A stretch of DNA of 23,305 bases from the NCBI GenBank assembly GCA_934513685.1, contig CAKSWY010000034.1, forward strand, positions 1-23,305, written 5' to 3'. How positions within the stretch are numbered: position 1 is the first letter of the stretch; each line of letters starts with the position of its first letter. This DNA comes from an uncultured Oscillospiraceae bacterium. GTDB taxonomy: Bacteria; Bacillota; Clostridia; Oscillospirales; Ruminococcaceae. A model generated the notes under the pieces. It did not search any database. It was not told where the DNA came from and was given only the letters and a program-made list of their open reading frames with translations. Made by a program: the position numbers and the translations under genes. Positions 13,072 to 21,416 of this stretch are shown one piece after another.

Positions 13072-14696
13072 GCATGGAACAGAACAAACTTGCTGCCAAG
13101 GGGCAGCCAAAGTTTCTTTTGGAACAGGCCGGCCGGGTTTTGTGGGGCTGGCTGCGGGCACCGCACCGCTGGGCGGCCTTCTGGGCGGCGCTTCTGGGCG
13201 GCTTTGCCTGCCACATGTATGTGTTTACCAACATGCTGCCCAACCATGACTGGCAGCACAATTTTTACGCCACCCAGAACTGGATCTCCTCCGGCCGGTG
13301 GTTTTTGCAATACGCCTGTGAGCCTTCCTCCTTCGCCATTCTGCCGTGGCTGACCGGGGTGCTCAGCGTGGTGCTGCTGGCGGGCACGGCGGTGCTTACG
13401 GTGGACGTGCTGGACCTGCACCGCCCCATGCTGGCGGGCGCGGCAGCCCTGATGATGGTGTGTTTTCCGGCGGTTGGCTCGACCTGCACCTACATTTATA
13501 CGATGGACGGCTATATGCTGGCGCTGTTCCTCTCGGCGTTGGCGGTGTGGTGCATGGAGCGCTGGCCGAAAAAGATGCTGGGATGCATTCCGGCGGCGTT
13601 GTGCATGGGCTTTTCCATGGGCATCTATCAGGCCTACGGCGCGGTGATGCTGCTGCTGTTCTGCTTTATGCTCGTGCTGAAAATGCTGCGTCAGCTGCCG
13701 CCGCTGAAGGAGATGTTCCTGTATGCGGTGCGCATGGCGGTGACGGCGGCGGGCGGCTTTGCGGTGTACTACCTCATGCTGCAGCTGGTGATGCGCCTGA
13801 CCGGCGTGGAACTGGGCGGCTACCAGGGCATTGACAACCTGGGCAGCGGGCTGAGCCTTTCGCCGCAGGGTCTGATGACCCTGGTGCAGATGGTGCTCAA
13901 CGCGGCCTACCATGGGTATAAATTCCTGACGGCGGACCTGCCCGCGCTGGGCGGCGTGCCTACGGCCGGAAAGCTGGTGTGGCTGCTGTATGGCTGCGCG
14001 GCGCTGCTGTGGTGCGTGCTGGCCATTGCCCGGCGGCAGTGGAAGCGCTGGTGGGCCATTCCGGCGCAGCTGGCGCTGTTCTGCCTGGTGCCGGTCGGTG
14101 TGAACTATGTGCAGATCATCTCTCCGGAGGTGTCCTTCCATCTGGTGATGCACTACGCGGCGGTGCTGGTGTTTGTGCTGGGCCTGTGCCTGGCCCAGGA
14201 AGTGATGGAGGAAGAATCTCTGTGGATGGGCCTGCGGCAGGCGGCCTCGGTGGTGGTGCCGGTTGCCTGCGTGGTGCTGGCGTTCCTCTGGGCGGTGATG
14301 ACCAACCGGGGCTATAGCAATATGCAGTATCAATACGAGGAGACTTATGCCGACCTGGTGCGCCTGGCGGACCGGATCGAGCAGTGCGAGGGCTACACCC
14401 CGGATATGAAGCTGTGGCTCAGCGACAACGAGTGGCCCGTAGCCGAGGACCGCACCCTGGGCGACCTGACCGGGCTGAGCGGCATGGGTGGCATGAAGCT
14501 GTTCGACTGGCTGCATTACCGGAACGACTTTATGTATCTGTTCGGCCTGAAGTTTGAGCAGTGTGACCAGGAAGAGTATCGGGCCATTCGCGAAACGCAG
14601 GAATTCCAGGAGATGCCGAACTGGCCGGCCACAGGCAGCGTGAAGGTTATCAACGGCGTGATGGTAGTTAAAACCGACCACGAGCACGTGGACTGA
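13068..14696 (+). CDS. GtrII-like membrane glycosyltransferase (PF14264 type)
   Basis: The 542-residue protein has about eleven hydrophobic spans and a soluble C-terminal part (about residues 410-542). Near the first outer loop is N59-H-D61-W, followed by SSGRWFLQYA, and later SMGIYQAY; these are typical of the GtrII family. GtrII enzymes take a sugar from a polyprenyl carrier on the outer face and attach it to an envelope polymer. In Gram-positives the target may be teichoic acid or another wall glycan, which I cannot determine here. D61 is a candidate catalytic acid by analogy only. ATG 13068 overlaps the previous stop; ATG 13074 is a close alternative. A strong terminator follows at 14837. 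Confidence 0.82.
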   Translation: MSMEQNKLAAKGQPKFLLEQAGRVLWGWLRAPHRWAAFWAALLGGFACHMYVFTNMLPNHDWQHNFYATQNWISSGRWFLQYACEPSSFAILPWLTGVLSVVLLAGTAVLTVDVLDLHRPMLAGAAALMMVCFPAVGSTCTYIYTMDGYMLALFLSALAVWCMERWPKKMLGCIPAALCMGFSMGIYQAYGAVMLLLFCFMLVLKMLRQLPPLKEMFLYAVRMAVTAAGGFAVYYLMLQLVMRLTGVELGGYQGIDNLGSGLSLSPQGLMTLVQMVLNAAYHGYKFLTADLPALGGVPTAGKLVWLLYGCAALLWCVLAIARRQWKRWWAIPAQLALFCLVPVGVNYVQIISPEVSFHLVMHYAAVLVFVLGLCLAQEVMEEESLWMGLRQAASVVVPVACVVLAFLWAVMTNRGYSNMQYQYEETYADLVRLADRIEQCEGYTPDMKLWLSDNEWPVAEDRTLGDLTGLSGMGGMKLFDWLHYRNDFMYLFGLKFEQCDQEEYRAIRETQEFQEMPNWPATGSVKVINGVMVVKTDHEHVD

Positions 14697-15229
14697 CCCT
14701 GCACGTTTGCGGGGGCCTTCCCGGCGGTTTCGCCGATGCAGTCTGCCATGAAATCTGCCCGGCGGGGCTGAGTGTGCATTGAAATCAGAATTCGCAAAAG
14801 CGGCCCCCGAAATAAAAACTGGCGAAACTTATATAGAAAACCTGCCTGTACCCCGCAGTGGGGTGCAGGCAGGTTTTTTGCTTGGGAAGGCGGCGAAAAC
14901 CCCGGCGGGTGGAGACACCGGGAGAACACCCGGAGAGACAACAATCGTGCAGGAATTGGGACTTGTTCAAAAGACCTGTAATGCGGACTTTTGCGGTGCG
15001 TTTTGCAAAAACGGAAATTTCGCTTTAACGCCGAAAAGATGCGAGAAAATCAAGAAAAAGAAGCAAACATGAAAAAATTCATAGAAATTTAAATACAAAA
15101 ATAAGGATTTCAAAAAAGAAATCAGGATTAAAACTATAATTTCGTGAATGAACCGGAGAAATACTGCGTATAATTTTTTGAAACGTTCAAAAATAAACGG
15201 ATTTTCAATTTCAGCGCAATTTCAATCAT
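14697..15229. other. AT-rich intergenic stretch with palindrome, no gene
   Basis: After the gtr terminator the composition shifts from GC-rich to strongly AT-rich between about 14990 and 15230. It contains isolated TATAAT hexamers (15135-15140 and 15169-15174) without good -35 partners, and the inverted repeat TTTTTGAA-ACG-TTCAAAAA (15175-15193). An imperfect tandem of ACACCGGGAGA and ACACCCGGAGA occurs at 14915-14936. Frames open here cross the terminator or the promoter and look non-coding. Confidence 0.5.
14837..14879 (+). terminator. Intrinsic terminator after the gtr cassette
   Basis: CCTGCCTGTACCCC (14841-14854) pairs with GGGGTGCAGGCAGG (14860-14873) around GCAGT, extended by AAAA/TTTT and followed by six Ts. 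It is a textbook intrinsic terminator. Confidence 0.92.
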
Positions 15230-15259
15230 TTGACGCATCCACGAAGGATTTGCTAAAAT
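15230..15259 (+). promoter_or_regulatory. Promoter of the 3D-domain gene
   Basis: TTGACG (15230-15235) and TAAAAT (15254-15259) lie 18 bases apart, with TGC directly before the -10 (extended -10). The predicted leader to the start codon is about 140 bases and GC-rich. I looked for a ydaO-type c-di-AMP riboswitch, common before such wall genes, and did not find its conserved segments. Confidence 0.75.
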
Positions 15260-15404
15260 GCAAAGCGATCTGCCGCAGGGCAGAGACCGAGCGGGCGCGG
15301 CGCGTTCATACAAAGCGCCGCCAGGCGGCCCCGGCGAAGAATGCCCAAACAGGCATGCAGCCGGCGGCCCTATGCCCCATTGTATGAAGAGAATAGGAGC
15401 AGCT

Positions 15405-16445
15405 ATGACGCAACTACAAGAGCGGGTGCGGCGCTGCGCGGTGGCCATACCGCACCGGTTTTTTGCCGGTGCCTTGGCCGCGAGCCTGTTGTTCATCACC
15501 GTGTATTTCCTTTCCGGTGTGCTGAACACAGTGTCCGTTACCGACTCCGAAGGCTCCAGCCATTCCGTGATCACCTGGCAGACCGACCCCACCCAGCTGT
15601 TGAAGCTGGCCGGAGTGTCTGTGGGCGAGCACGACCGCGTTTACTACACTTCTTACCAGTCCGGCCGGCAGGTGCTGCATGTGCAGCGGGCATTCCCGGT
15701 GTATGTGCAGGTGGACGGAGGGCAGCAGCAGCTGACCCTTTGCAGCGGCACAGTGGAAGAGGTGCTTGGGCAATGCGGCATTGTGCTGGGCGAGCATGAC
15801 TACACCGAACCCAGCTTGAACACACAGGTCGCCAAGGACGATGTGATCACCGTGCACCGGGTGGAATATCAGGACACCGTGGTGTATGAGAGCATCCCCT
15901 ACGAGACCGAGTATGTGTACACCAGTTCCTTCTTCCGCAGCCGCAACCGCACCGAAGTGATGCAGGAAGGCCGCGAGGGCACCAACGAGATCACCCACCG
16001 CCAGCGCGTGGTGGATGGCGAGGTGGAGTCCAGCCAGGTGGTGAGCGTGGTGCAGACCGTTGCCCCCCGCAACACCATCATTCGGGCGTATCAGAAGGGC
16101 GCACCGGTTTCCAGCCTGGAAGGGCCGGAGCTGGTGAACGGCGTACCGTCCACCTATCGGGCGGTTTACACCGGCCGGGCCACCGGCTACACGGCGTCCC
16201 GCGGGCGGGGTGCCTCGGGCCTGGGCCTGTATTACGGCACCGTGGCCGTGAACCCGAACCAGATCCCCTACGGCAGCAAGCTGTACATCACCTCCACCGA
16301 CGGGCGGCTGGTGTACGGGTATGCCATTGCCACCGACACCGGCGGCGCCATGCTGAACGGCAGCGTGCTGGTGGACCTGTTTATGGAAACCTATTATGAG
16401 GCTGCGGCCGTGGGTGCCATGCAGGTGAATGTGTACGTGATCTGA
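15405..16445 (+). CDS. Secreted/anchored DUF348-G5-3D cell-wall protein (YabE/RpfB-like)
   Basis: The 346-residue protein has a signal anchor near residues 19-40 (FFAGALAASLLFITVYFLSG). Two DUF348-like repeats follow (around 43-80 and 100-150), then a G5 domain (about 150-225). The C-terminal 3D domain (about 255-346) contains YTGRATGYTAS, IPYGSKLYI and ATDTGGAM. 3D domains are the lytic transglycosylase-like fold of MltA and stationary-phase survival proteins, and act on peptidoglycan outside the cell. Two of the name-giving aspartates are present (D311, D324), while the residue in the VAVDP position is N283 (VAVNP). I chose ATG 15405 after AGGAGC (15395-15400); the longer opening from 15258 begins inside the promoter. 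It is a single-gene unit with its own promoter and terminator. Confidence 0.88.
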   Translation: MTQLQERVRRCAVAIPHRFFAGALAASLLFITVYFLSGVLNTVSVTDSEGSSHSVITWQTDPTQLLKLAGVSVGEHDRVYYTSYQSGRQVLHVQRAFPVYVQVDGGQQQLTLCSGTVEEVLGQCGIVLGEHDYTEPSLNTQVAKDDVITVHRVEYQDTVVYESIPYETEYVYTSSFFRSRNRTEVMQEGREGTNEITHRQRVVDGEVESSQVVSVVQTVAPRNTIIRAYQKGAPVSSLEGPELVNGVPSTYRAVYTGRATGYTASRGRGASGLGLYYGTVAVNPNQIPYGSKLYITSTDGRLVYGYAIATDTGGAMLNGSVLVDLFMETYYEAAAVGAMQVNVYVI

Positions 16446-16479
16446 CCCGTGTGGCACATTCTACAAAACAAAAAACGGG

Positions 16480-16529
16480 AAAGCCCCTCTGGGCGACCGC
16501 GAAAAGCGGCCGGTTCAGAGGGGCTTTTT
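16480..16529 (+). terminator. Intrinsic terminator after the 3D-domain gene
   Basis: AAAGCCCCTCTG (16480-16491) pairs perfectly with CAGAGGGGCTTT (16516-16527), with a small inner stem CCGC/GCGG, followed by more Ts. Confidence 0.92.
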
Positions 16530-16699
16530 CTGTGCACAGACGGCGCGGCGGCATACAAATTTGCACTAAAAGTGCGTTGCTAGGAGTGAATTTGAAAGAA
16601 AATCCTTGTTGTTGCTGTGAAAAAGTCAAAACGTTGTAAAAACTGCATAAAACAAAATGAGGGAAAAATCCTTTTTTAGCAGATTGTGACAGAAAAGCC

Positions 16700-16728
16700 T
16701 TGAAAAGTACAGTCCGAATGTATAAAAT
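16700..16728 (+). promoter_or_regulatory. Promoter of the glg operon
   Basis: TTGAAA (16700-16705) and TAAAAT (16723-16728) are 17 bases apart, in an AT-rich stretch (16550-16740) that otherwise holds no gene. The next glg genes have no comparable promoter, so this one probably drives glgBCDA. Confidence 0.75.
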
Positions 16729-16734
16729 AGAAAG

Positions 16735-16880
16735 TACAGAATCAGGGCAGCACCGCACAGTGCCGGGAAACCACCCGGTACCGGGCATTCGGAACGGCGG
16801 AGCACTGGATGCACTGCCGCAGATGCGCTGCAAATGCCGCGGCCTGCCTGACGACCTTCATGGGGAGGAAGGAGAACGAC
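16735..16880 (+). other. Structured 5' leader of glgB
   Basis: About 145 transcribed bases precede glgB. They contain the perfect palindrome CCCGGTACCGGG (16774-16785) within a GC-rich segment, and the ribosome site AGGAAGGAG (16866-16874). No known riboswitch or T-run terminator is recognisable. Confidence 0.35.
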
Positions 16881-18911
16881 ATGGAACGAAAAAAGACGGC
16901 GGATGAGGGATATCCCGTCTATCTCTTTTTTGAGGGAAACAACTTCGAGGCGCAGAAGTTCTTCGGCGCACACCTGATCAAGCGCGGAGGCGAAGAGGGT
17001 GTGATGTTCCGGCTGTGGGCGCCGCATGCCCGCGCGGTGAGCGTGGTGGGCGATTTCAACAGCTGGCTGCCCGGCAGCCACCCCATGGAAAAAGTGGATG
17101 AAAAGGGCATTTGGGAGGTCTTTGTTGCCGGCCTGAAGGAATACGATGTATACAAGTACTGCGTGATTACTTCCGACGACCGGCAGGTGTACAAGGCCGA
17201 CCCCTATGCATTCCATACGGAAACGCGCCCCTCCAACGGCAGCAAGGTCTATCAGCTGGAAGGCTACGAGTGGAACGACGAAGCGTGGATGCGGGCCCAT
17301 AAAAAAGCCGACCCCATCAACACGGCCATGAACATCTACGAGATGCACATGGGAAGCTGGAAGATGAAGGAGAACGGCGACCCCTATACATACACCGAGG
17401 TGGCGGCCGAGCTGATTCCTTATCTGAAGGAGATGGGCTACACCCATGTGGAGCTGCTGCCCATCACCGAACACCCCTTTGACGGAAGCTGGGGCTATCA
17501 GACCACCGGCTATTTTGCCCCCACCAGCCGCTACGGCACCCCCAAGGACTTTATGGCCTTTGTGGATCAATGCCATCAGGCTGGCCTGGGCGTGATTATG
17601 GACTGGGTGCCTTCCCACTTCCCGAAAGACGGCTTCGGCCTGTATATGTTTGACGGCGAGGCCTGCTATGAAGACCCGAACCCCCGGCGGGGCGAGCACA
17701 AAGAGTGGGGCACTATGGTGTTCAACTACGGTAAGCCCGAGGTGGAGTGCTTCCTGGTGTCCAGCGCGCTGTTCTGGATCGAACAGTATCATGTGGACGG
17801 CCTGCGTGTGGATGCGGTGGCGTCCATGCTGTATCTGGATTACAACCGCAAGGACGGCGAGTGGGAACAGAACTACAACGGCGGAAAGGAAAATCTGGAA
17901 GCCATTGCGTTCCTGAAAAAACTGAACAGCACCATTCTGGGCCGTTACCCGGGCAAGCTGATGATCGCCGAGGAATCCACGGCCTGGCCCATGGTGTCCA
18001 AGCCGGCAGCGGACGGCGGCCTGGGGTTCAACTTCAAGTGGAACATGGGCTGGATGAACGATATGCTCAGCTACATGAGCACCGACCCGCTGTTCCGGGC
18101 AGGCAACCACAATAAGGTGACCTTCAGCTTCTTCTATGCGTTTAGCGAAAACTTTGTGCTGCCCATCAGCCACGACGAAGTGGTGCACGGCAAGGGCAGT
18201 ATGATTGGGAAAATGCCCGGCGATTATGACGCAAAGTTTGACAATCTCCGTACCTTCTATGGCTACATGATGGCCCATCCCGGCAAGAAGCTGCTGTTCA
18301 TGGGGCAGGAGTTCGGCCAGTTTGCCGAGTGGAACGAGGCGAAGCCGCTGGACTGGATGCTGCTGGGCTACGAAAAGCACCAGCAGATGCAGGCCTATGT
18401 GCGGGCGCTGAACCACTTCTATCTGGACACGCCCGCCTTCTGGCAGGTGGATTACAGCTGGGAGGGCTTCCAGTGGATCGTGCCGGATGACAACCAGCAG
18501 TCGGTGATCGCCTTCCTGCGGCGGGATGCCAAGGGGAATATGATCCTGGTGGTCTGCAACTTCAACCCGGTCCTGCGGGAAAGGTACGAAATGGGCGTGC
18601 CGGTTTCCGGCAGCTACAAGGAGATCCTTTCCAGCGATGAGGCCCGCTTCGGCGGCAGCGGCTTCCACAATCGGGCGGCCCGCTCGAAGAAGGGCGAAAT
18701 GCATGGGTTTGACCAGCACATCACCCTGACCCTGCCCCCGCTGAGTACGCTGTATTTCCAGGTGCCTCAGCCCAAGCTGGCGGCGAAAAAGCCCGCCGCA
18801 AAAACCACGAAAAAGTCTGCAGCGAAAAAGCCCGCGGCCGAAAAGAAGGCCAAGAGCAGCGCGGCAGCTTTGAAAAAGAAAGCGGCCAGTCCTTCCAAAA
18901 AGAAAGCCTGA
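16881..18911 (+). CDS. glgB: 1,4-alpha-glucan branching enzyme GlgB with Lys/Ala-rich tail
   Basis: The 676-residue GH13 enzyme makes alpha-1,6 branches in glycogen. An N-terminal CBM48 domain (about residues 30-120) with FRLWAPHARAVSVVGDFNSW is followed by the catalytic barrel. The four family regions are DWVPSHF, GLRVDAVASMLY (nucleophile D311), AEES (acid/base E364) and SHDEVVHGK. The enzyme part ends at about residue 629; residues 630-676 form a tail with 17 Lys and 15 Ala among 47 residues, in AAKKPA-like steps resembling histone H1 tails. Typical bacterial GlgB lacks this. I chose ATG 16881, seven bases after AGGAAGGAG; upstream in-frame starts lie in the leader. It heads the glg operon. 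Confidence 0.95.
   Translation: MERKKTADEGYPVYLFFEGNNFEAQKFFGAHLIKRGGEEGVMFRLWAPHARAVSVVGDFNSWLPGSHPMEKVDEKGIWEVFVAGLKEYDVYKYCVITSDDRQVYKADPYAFHTETRPSNGSKVYQLEGYEWNDEAWMRAHKKADPINTAMNIYEMHMGSWKMKENGDPYTYTEVAAELIPYLKEMGYTHVELLPITEHPFDGSWGYQTTGYFAPTSRYGTPKDFMAFVDQCHQAGLGVIMDWVPSHFPKDGFGLYMFDGEACYEDPNPRRGEHKEWGTMVFNYGKPEVECFLVSSALFWIEQYHVDGLRVDAVASMLYLDYNRKDGEWEQNYNGGKENLEAIAFLKKLNSTILGRYPGKLMIAEESTAWPMVSKPAADGGLGFNFKWNMGWMNDMLSYMSTDPLFRAGNHNKVTFSFFYAFSENFVLPISHDEVVHGKGSMIGKMPGDYDAKFDNLRTFYGYMMAHPGKKLLFMGQEFGQFAEWNEAKPLDWMLLGYEKHQQMQAYVRALNHFYLDTPAFWQVDYSWEGFQWIVPDDNQQSVIAFLRRDAKGNMILVVCNFNPVLRERYEMGVPVSGSYKEILSSDEARFGGSGFHNRAARSKKGEMHGFDQHITLTLPPLSTLYFQVPQPKLAAKKPAAKTTKKSAAKKPAAEKKAKSSAAALKKKAASPSKKKA
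18768..18908 (+). repeat. Sequence encoding the low-complexity Lys/Ala tail of GlgB
   Basis: The codons are mostly AAG, AAA and GCx in irregular alternation (steps such as AAKKPAAK and SAAKKPAAEKK). The frame stays intact up to the TGA, so it is translated as part of GlgB. Only one acidic residue occurs. Confidence 0.8.
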
Positions 18912-18989
18912 CCAACACCGCTGGCCCAGCGCCAGCCCGATGAAGCATCACACAGGCGCCGGAAGACGCCGAAAAAGGGGAGAACGATC

Positions 18990-20204
18990 ATGAAAGAATG
19001 TATTGCAATGCTGCTGGCCGGCGGCCAGGGGTCGCGGCTTTATGCGCTGACCCAGCGGCTTGCCAAACCGGCGGTGCCGTTTGGCGGAAAGTATCGTATC
19101 ATTGATTTCCCGCTTTCCAACTGCGTGAACTCGGGAATCGACACGGTGGGCATTTTGACCCAGTACCAGCCTCTGGTGCTGAACGAATACATCGGCAACG
19201 GCCAGCCCTGGGACCTGGACCGTCTGTACGGCGGCGTGCACGTGCTGCCCCCCTATCAGAAGGCCACCGGCTCGGACTGGTATAAGGGCACGGCCAACGC
19301 CATCTATCAGAACATCAACTTCATCGACCGCTATGAGCCGAAGTATGTGGTGATCCTTTCCGGTGACCATATTTATAAGCAGGACTACAGCCAGATGCTG
19401 GAGTTCCATAAGCAGAAGGGCGCGGCCTGCACCATCGCCGTGATGACGGTGCCCTGGGAAGAGGCCAGCCGCTTTGGCATTATGACCGCGGACGAGGACG
19501 ATACCATCACCCGCTTCCAGGAGAAGCCGAAGAACCCCGAATCCAACCTGGCTTCCATGGGTATTTACATCTTCACCTGGAGCAAGCTGCGGGAATATCT
19601 GTGCGCCGACGAAGCGGACCCCAACTCGGAGAACGATTTCGGCAAGAACATCATTCCCAATATGCTGAACGCCGGCGAAAAGATGAGCGCTTACCACTTC
19701 GAGGGCTACTGGAAAGACGTGGGCACCATTGACAGCCTGTGGGAAGCCAACATGGATCTGCTGAACCCAAACGTGCCTCTGGACGTGTGGGATGACAAGT
19801 GGAAGATCTACAGCCGCAACCCCGGTATGCCCGGCCATCAGATCGGCTCCAACGCCAAGGTGGACAACTCCATGATCACCGAGGGCTGCAAGGTGGACGG
19901 CGAGATCTGCCAGAGTGTGCTGTTTGCCGGCGTTACGGTCGGCCCCGGCGCCGTGATCGAGGATTCCATCCTGATGCCCGGCGTTGTGGTGGAGTCCGGC
20001 GCTACGGTGAAGTATTCCATTATTGCCGAGAATGTCACCATCCATTCCGGCGCCGAGGTGGGCTGCCGCCCGGAGGATACGGAAGACAAGGATAAGTGGG
20101 GCGTCGCCGTGGTCGGCGAAGGCATTGAGATCGGCTATAAGGCGAAGGTCGGCCCCAAGGCGATGGTTGTGAAAGACGTGAAGGATGGTGAGGAGCAATG
20201 GTAA
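18990..20204 (+). CDS. glgC: Glucose-1-phosphate adenylyltransferase GlgC
   Basis: The 404-residue cytoplasmic enzyme makes ADP-glucose from glucose-1-phosphate and ATP, the committed step of glycogen synthesis. It opens with LLAGGQGSRLYALTQRLAKPAVPFGGKYRIIDF, whose AGGxGSRL loop binds ATP (the segment spans 19010-19110). It also has SGDHIYKQDY, FQEKPKNP and FEGYWKDVGTIDS, and a C-terminal left-handed beta-helix with repeated hexapeptides. All main catalytic segments are intact. ATG 18990 follows GGGGAG (18976-18981). The 78-base gap after glgB has a small hairpin GCTGGC/GCCAGC (18920-18936) without T-run. GlgD begins before this gene's stop, consistent with a GlgC-GlgD complex as described for Bacillus. 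Confidence 0.96.
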   Translation: MKECIAMLLAGGQGSRLYALTQRLAKPAVPFGGKYRIIDFPLSNCVNSGIDTVGILTQYQPLVLNEYIGNGQPWDLDRLYGGVHVLPPYQKATGSDWYKGTANAIYQNINFIDRYEPKYVVILSGDHIYKQDYSQMLEFHKQKGAACTIAVMTVPWEEASRFGIMTADEDDTITRFQEKPKNPESNLASMGIYIFTWSKLREYLCADEADPNSENDFGKNIIPNMLNAGEKMSAYHFEGYWKDVGTIDSLWEANMDLLNPNVPLDVWDDKWKIYSRNPGMPGHQIGSNAKVDNSMITEGCKVDGEICQSVLFAGVTVGPGAVIEDSILMPGVVVESGATVKYSIIAENVTIHSGAEVGCRPEDTEDKDKWGVAVVGEGIEIGYKAKVGPKAMVVKDVKDGEEQW

Positions 20205-21316
20205 ATACCAACGCAAATGCCCTGGGCATTATTTTCCCCAATTGCTACGATGAACTGCTGCCCGAAATGGTGACGGAGCGCACGATGGCTTCCGTTCCCT
20301 TCGCAGGCCGTTACCGCATGATCGACTTTGTGCTGTCCAGCATGGTGAACAGCGGCATCGACAATGTGTCGGTCATTGTAAAGAAGAATTACCATTCCCT
20401 GATGGATCACCTGGGCAACGGCCGCGAGTGGGACCTGGCCCGCAAGCATGGCGGCCTGAATATCATCCCGCCTTACGCAGAGGCCAATGTGAAGATTTAC
20501 AATGGCCGCATTGAGGCTCTGGCCAGCATTGAAGGCTTTTTGGAGAATCAGCGCGAGAAGTACGTGGTGATGAGCGATGCCAACCTGGCCATCAACTTCG
20601 ACTTCGAGGACCTGATCACCCGCCATGTGGAGTCCGGCGCGGACGTGACCATGGTGTATCAGCGTGCGCCCATTCCCGCCTGCATCAAGGAGCGGAATCA
20701 CACCATGAAGGTGGAGAACGGCCGCGTGGTCGAGCTGCTCACCAACGACGACCGTCCCGGTGTGCAGAACATCTCCATGAACATCTATGTGATGGAGCGC
20801 AAGACCCTGATTCAGTTCATCAAAGAGGCCAGCGCCCGGAACCTGAACAGCTTTGAACGCGACATTCTGGCCCGCAACCTCAGCCTGCTGAACGTACAGG
20901 CCATTCCGTACACCGGTTATCTGGCCCGCATCGGTGACCGCAAGAGCTACTTTGATGAGAGTATGCGGCTGCTGAATCCGGACAACGTGGCAGCTCTGTT
21001 CTGCCGCCCAGTCTACACCAAGATCCGTGACGACGCCCCCACCCGCTATGCCATGGACAGCCATGTGCGCGACTGCATGGTCGCAGACGGCTGCATCATC
21101 GAGGGCGAAGTGGAGGACAGCATTCTGTTCCGCGGCGTCAAGATCAAGAAGGGCGCCAAAGTGAAGCACTGTGTGCTCATGCAGGGCACGGTTGTGGAGT
21201 CTGGTGCTGAGATCGAGTACATTGTTACCGACAAAAACGTGAAGATTACTGCGGACAAGAAGCTTTCCGGCACGGACAGCTTCCCGGTCTACGTGGCGAA
21301 AGGCCATACGGTTTAA
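20198..21316 (+). CDS. glgD: GlgD, GlgC-like subunit without the ATP loop
   Basis: The 372-residue protein is homologous to GlgC (VPFAGRYRMIDFVLSSMVNSGIDNV, YNGRIEAL, beta-helical C-terminus), but the N-terminal AGGxGxRL nucleotide loop is replaced by IIFPNCYDELLPEMVTERTMA. In Firmicutes, GlgD is considered catalytically poor and raises the activity of GlgC when both form a complex. The ATG lies inside glgC (overlap of seven bases, GAGGAG as ribosome site), favouring equal expression and assembly. A terminator-like hairpin follows 42 bases after its stop. Confidence 0.95.
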   Translation: MVNTNANALGIIFPNCYDELLPEMVTERTMASVPFAGRYRMIDFVLSSMVNSGIDNVSVIVKKNYHSLMDHLGNGREWDLARKHGGLNIIPPYAEANVKIYNGRIEALASIEGFLENQREKYVVMSDANLAINFDFEDLITRHVESGADVTMVYQRAPIPACIKERNHTMKVENGRVVELLTNDDRPGVQNISMNIYVMERKTLIQFIKEASARNLNSFERDILARNLSLLNVQAIPYTGYLARIGDRKSYFDESMRLLNPDNVAALFCRPVYTKIRDDAPTRYAMDSHVRDCMVADGCIIEGEVEDSILFRGVKIKKGAKVKHCVLMQGTVVESGAEIEYIVTDKNVKITADKKLSGTDSFPVYVAKGHTV

Positions 21317-21357
21317 GCCGAACGCGGGCGGCCATCTCCCCGGCCAGCCCTGTTTCG

Positions 21358-21397
21358 AGCGGGATGGGAGCTTCCCGCTCCTGTCCCGCTTCTTTTT
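21358..21397 (+). terminator. Terminator-like hairpin between glgD and glgA
   Basis: AGCGGGATGGGAGC (21358-21371) pairs with GCTCCTGTCCCGCT (21377-21390), with two G-U pairs and loop TTCCC. It is followed by TCTTTTT. The glgA ribosome site AAAGGAGG starts only four bases later (21401-21408), and no promoter is visible between 21317 and 21416. It may lower glgA expression relative to glgBCD or be a regulated attenuator. Confidence 0.7.
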
Positions 21398-21416
21398 AGG
21401 AAAGGAGGACATTTGT

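Noticed and set aside
13014..14687. 557-residue minus-strand open frame opposite the GtrII-like gene
   Set aside because: Repeated HH, QH and RR composition and no start signals; the + strand encodes a coupled membrane protein.
14779..15072. 97-residue open frame after the gtr cassette
   Set aside because: It includes the strong terminator at 14837-14879 and then AT-rich non-coding sequence.
15148..15387. 79-residue open frame before the 3D-domain gene
   Set aside because: It overlies the promoter and leader and resembles no known protein.
15258..15404. N-terminal extension of the 3D-domain protein by 49 residues
   Set aside because: The start would lie within the -10 region; the ATG at 15405 has a ribosome site and places the signal anchor normally.
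15260..15404. c-di-AMP (ydaO-type) riboswitch before the wall gene
   Set aside because: Expected from the gene type, but the conserved segments of that riboswitch are not present in this leader.
16626..18719. 697-residue minus-strand open frame opposite glgB
   Set aside because: Complement of a fully recognisable branching enzyme; it also runs through the glg promoter.
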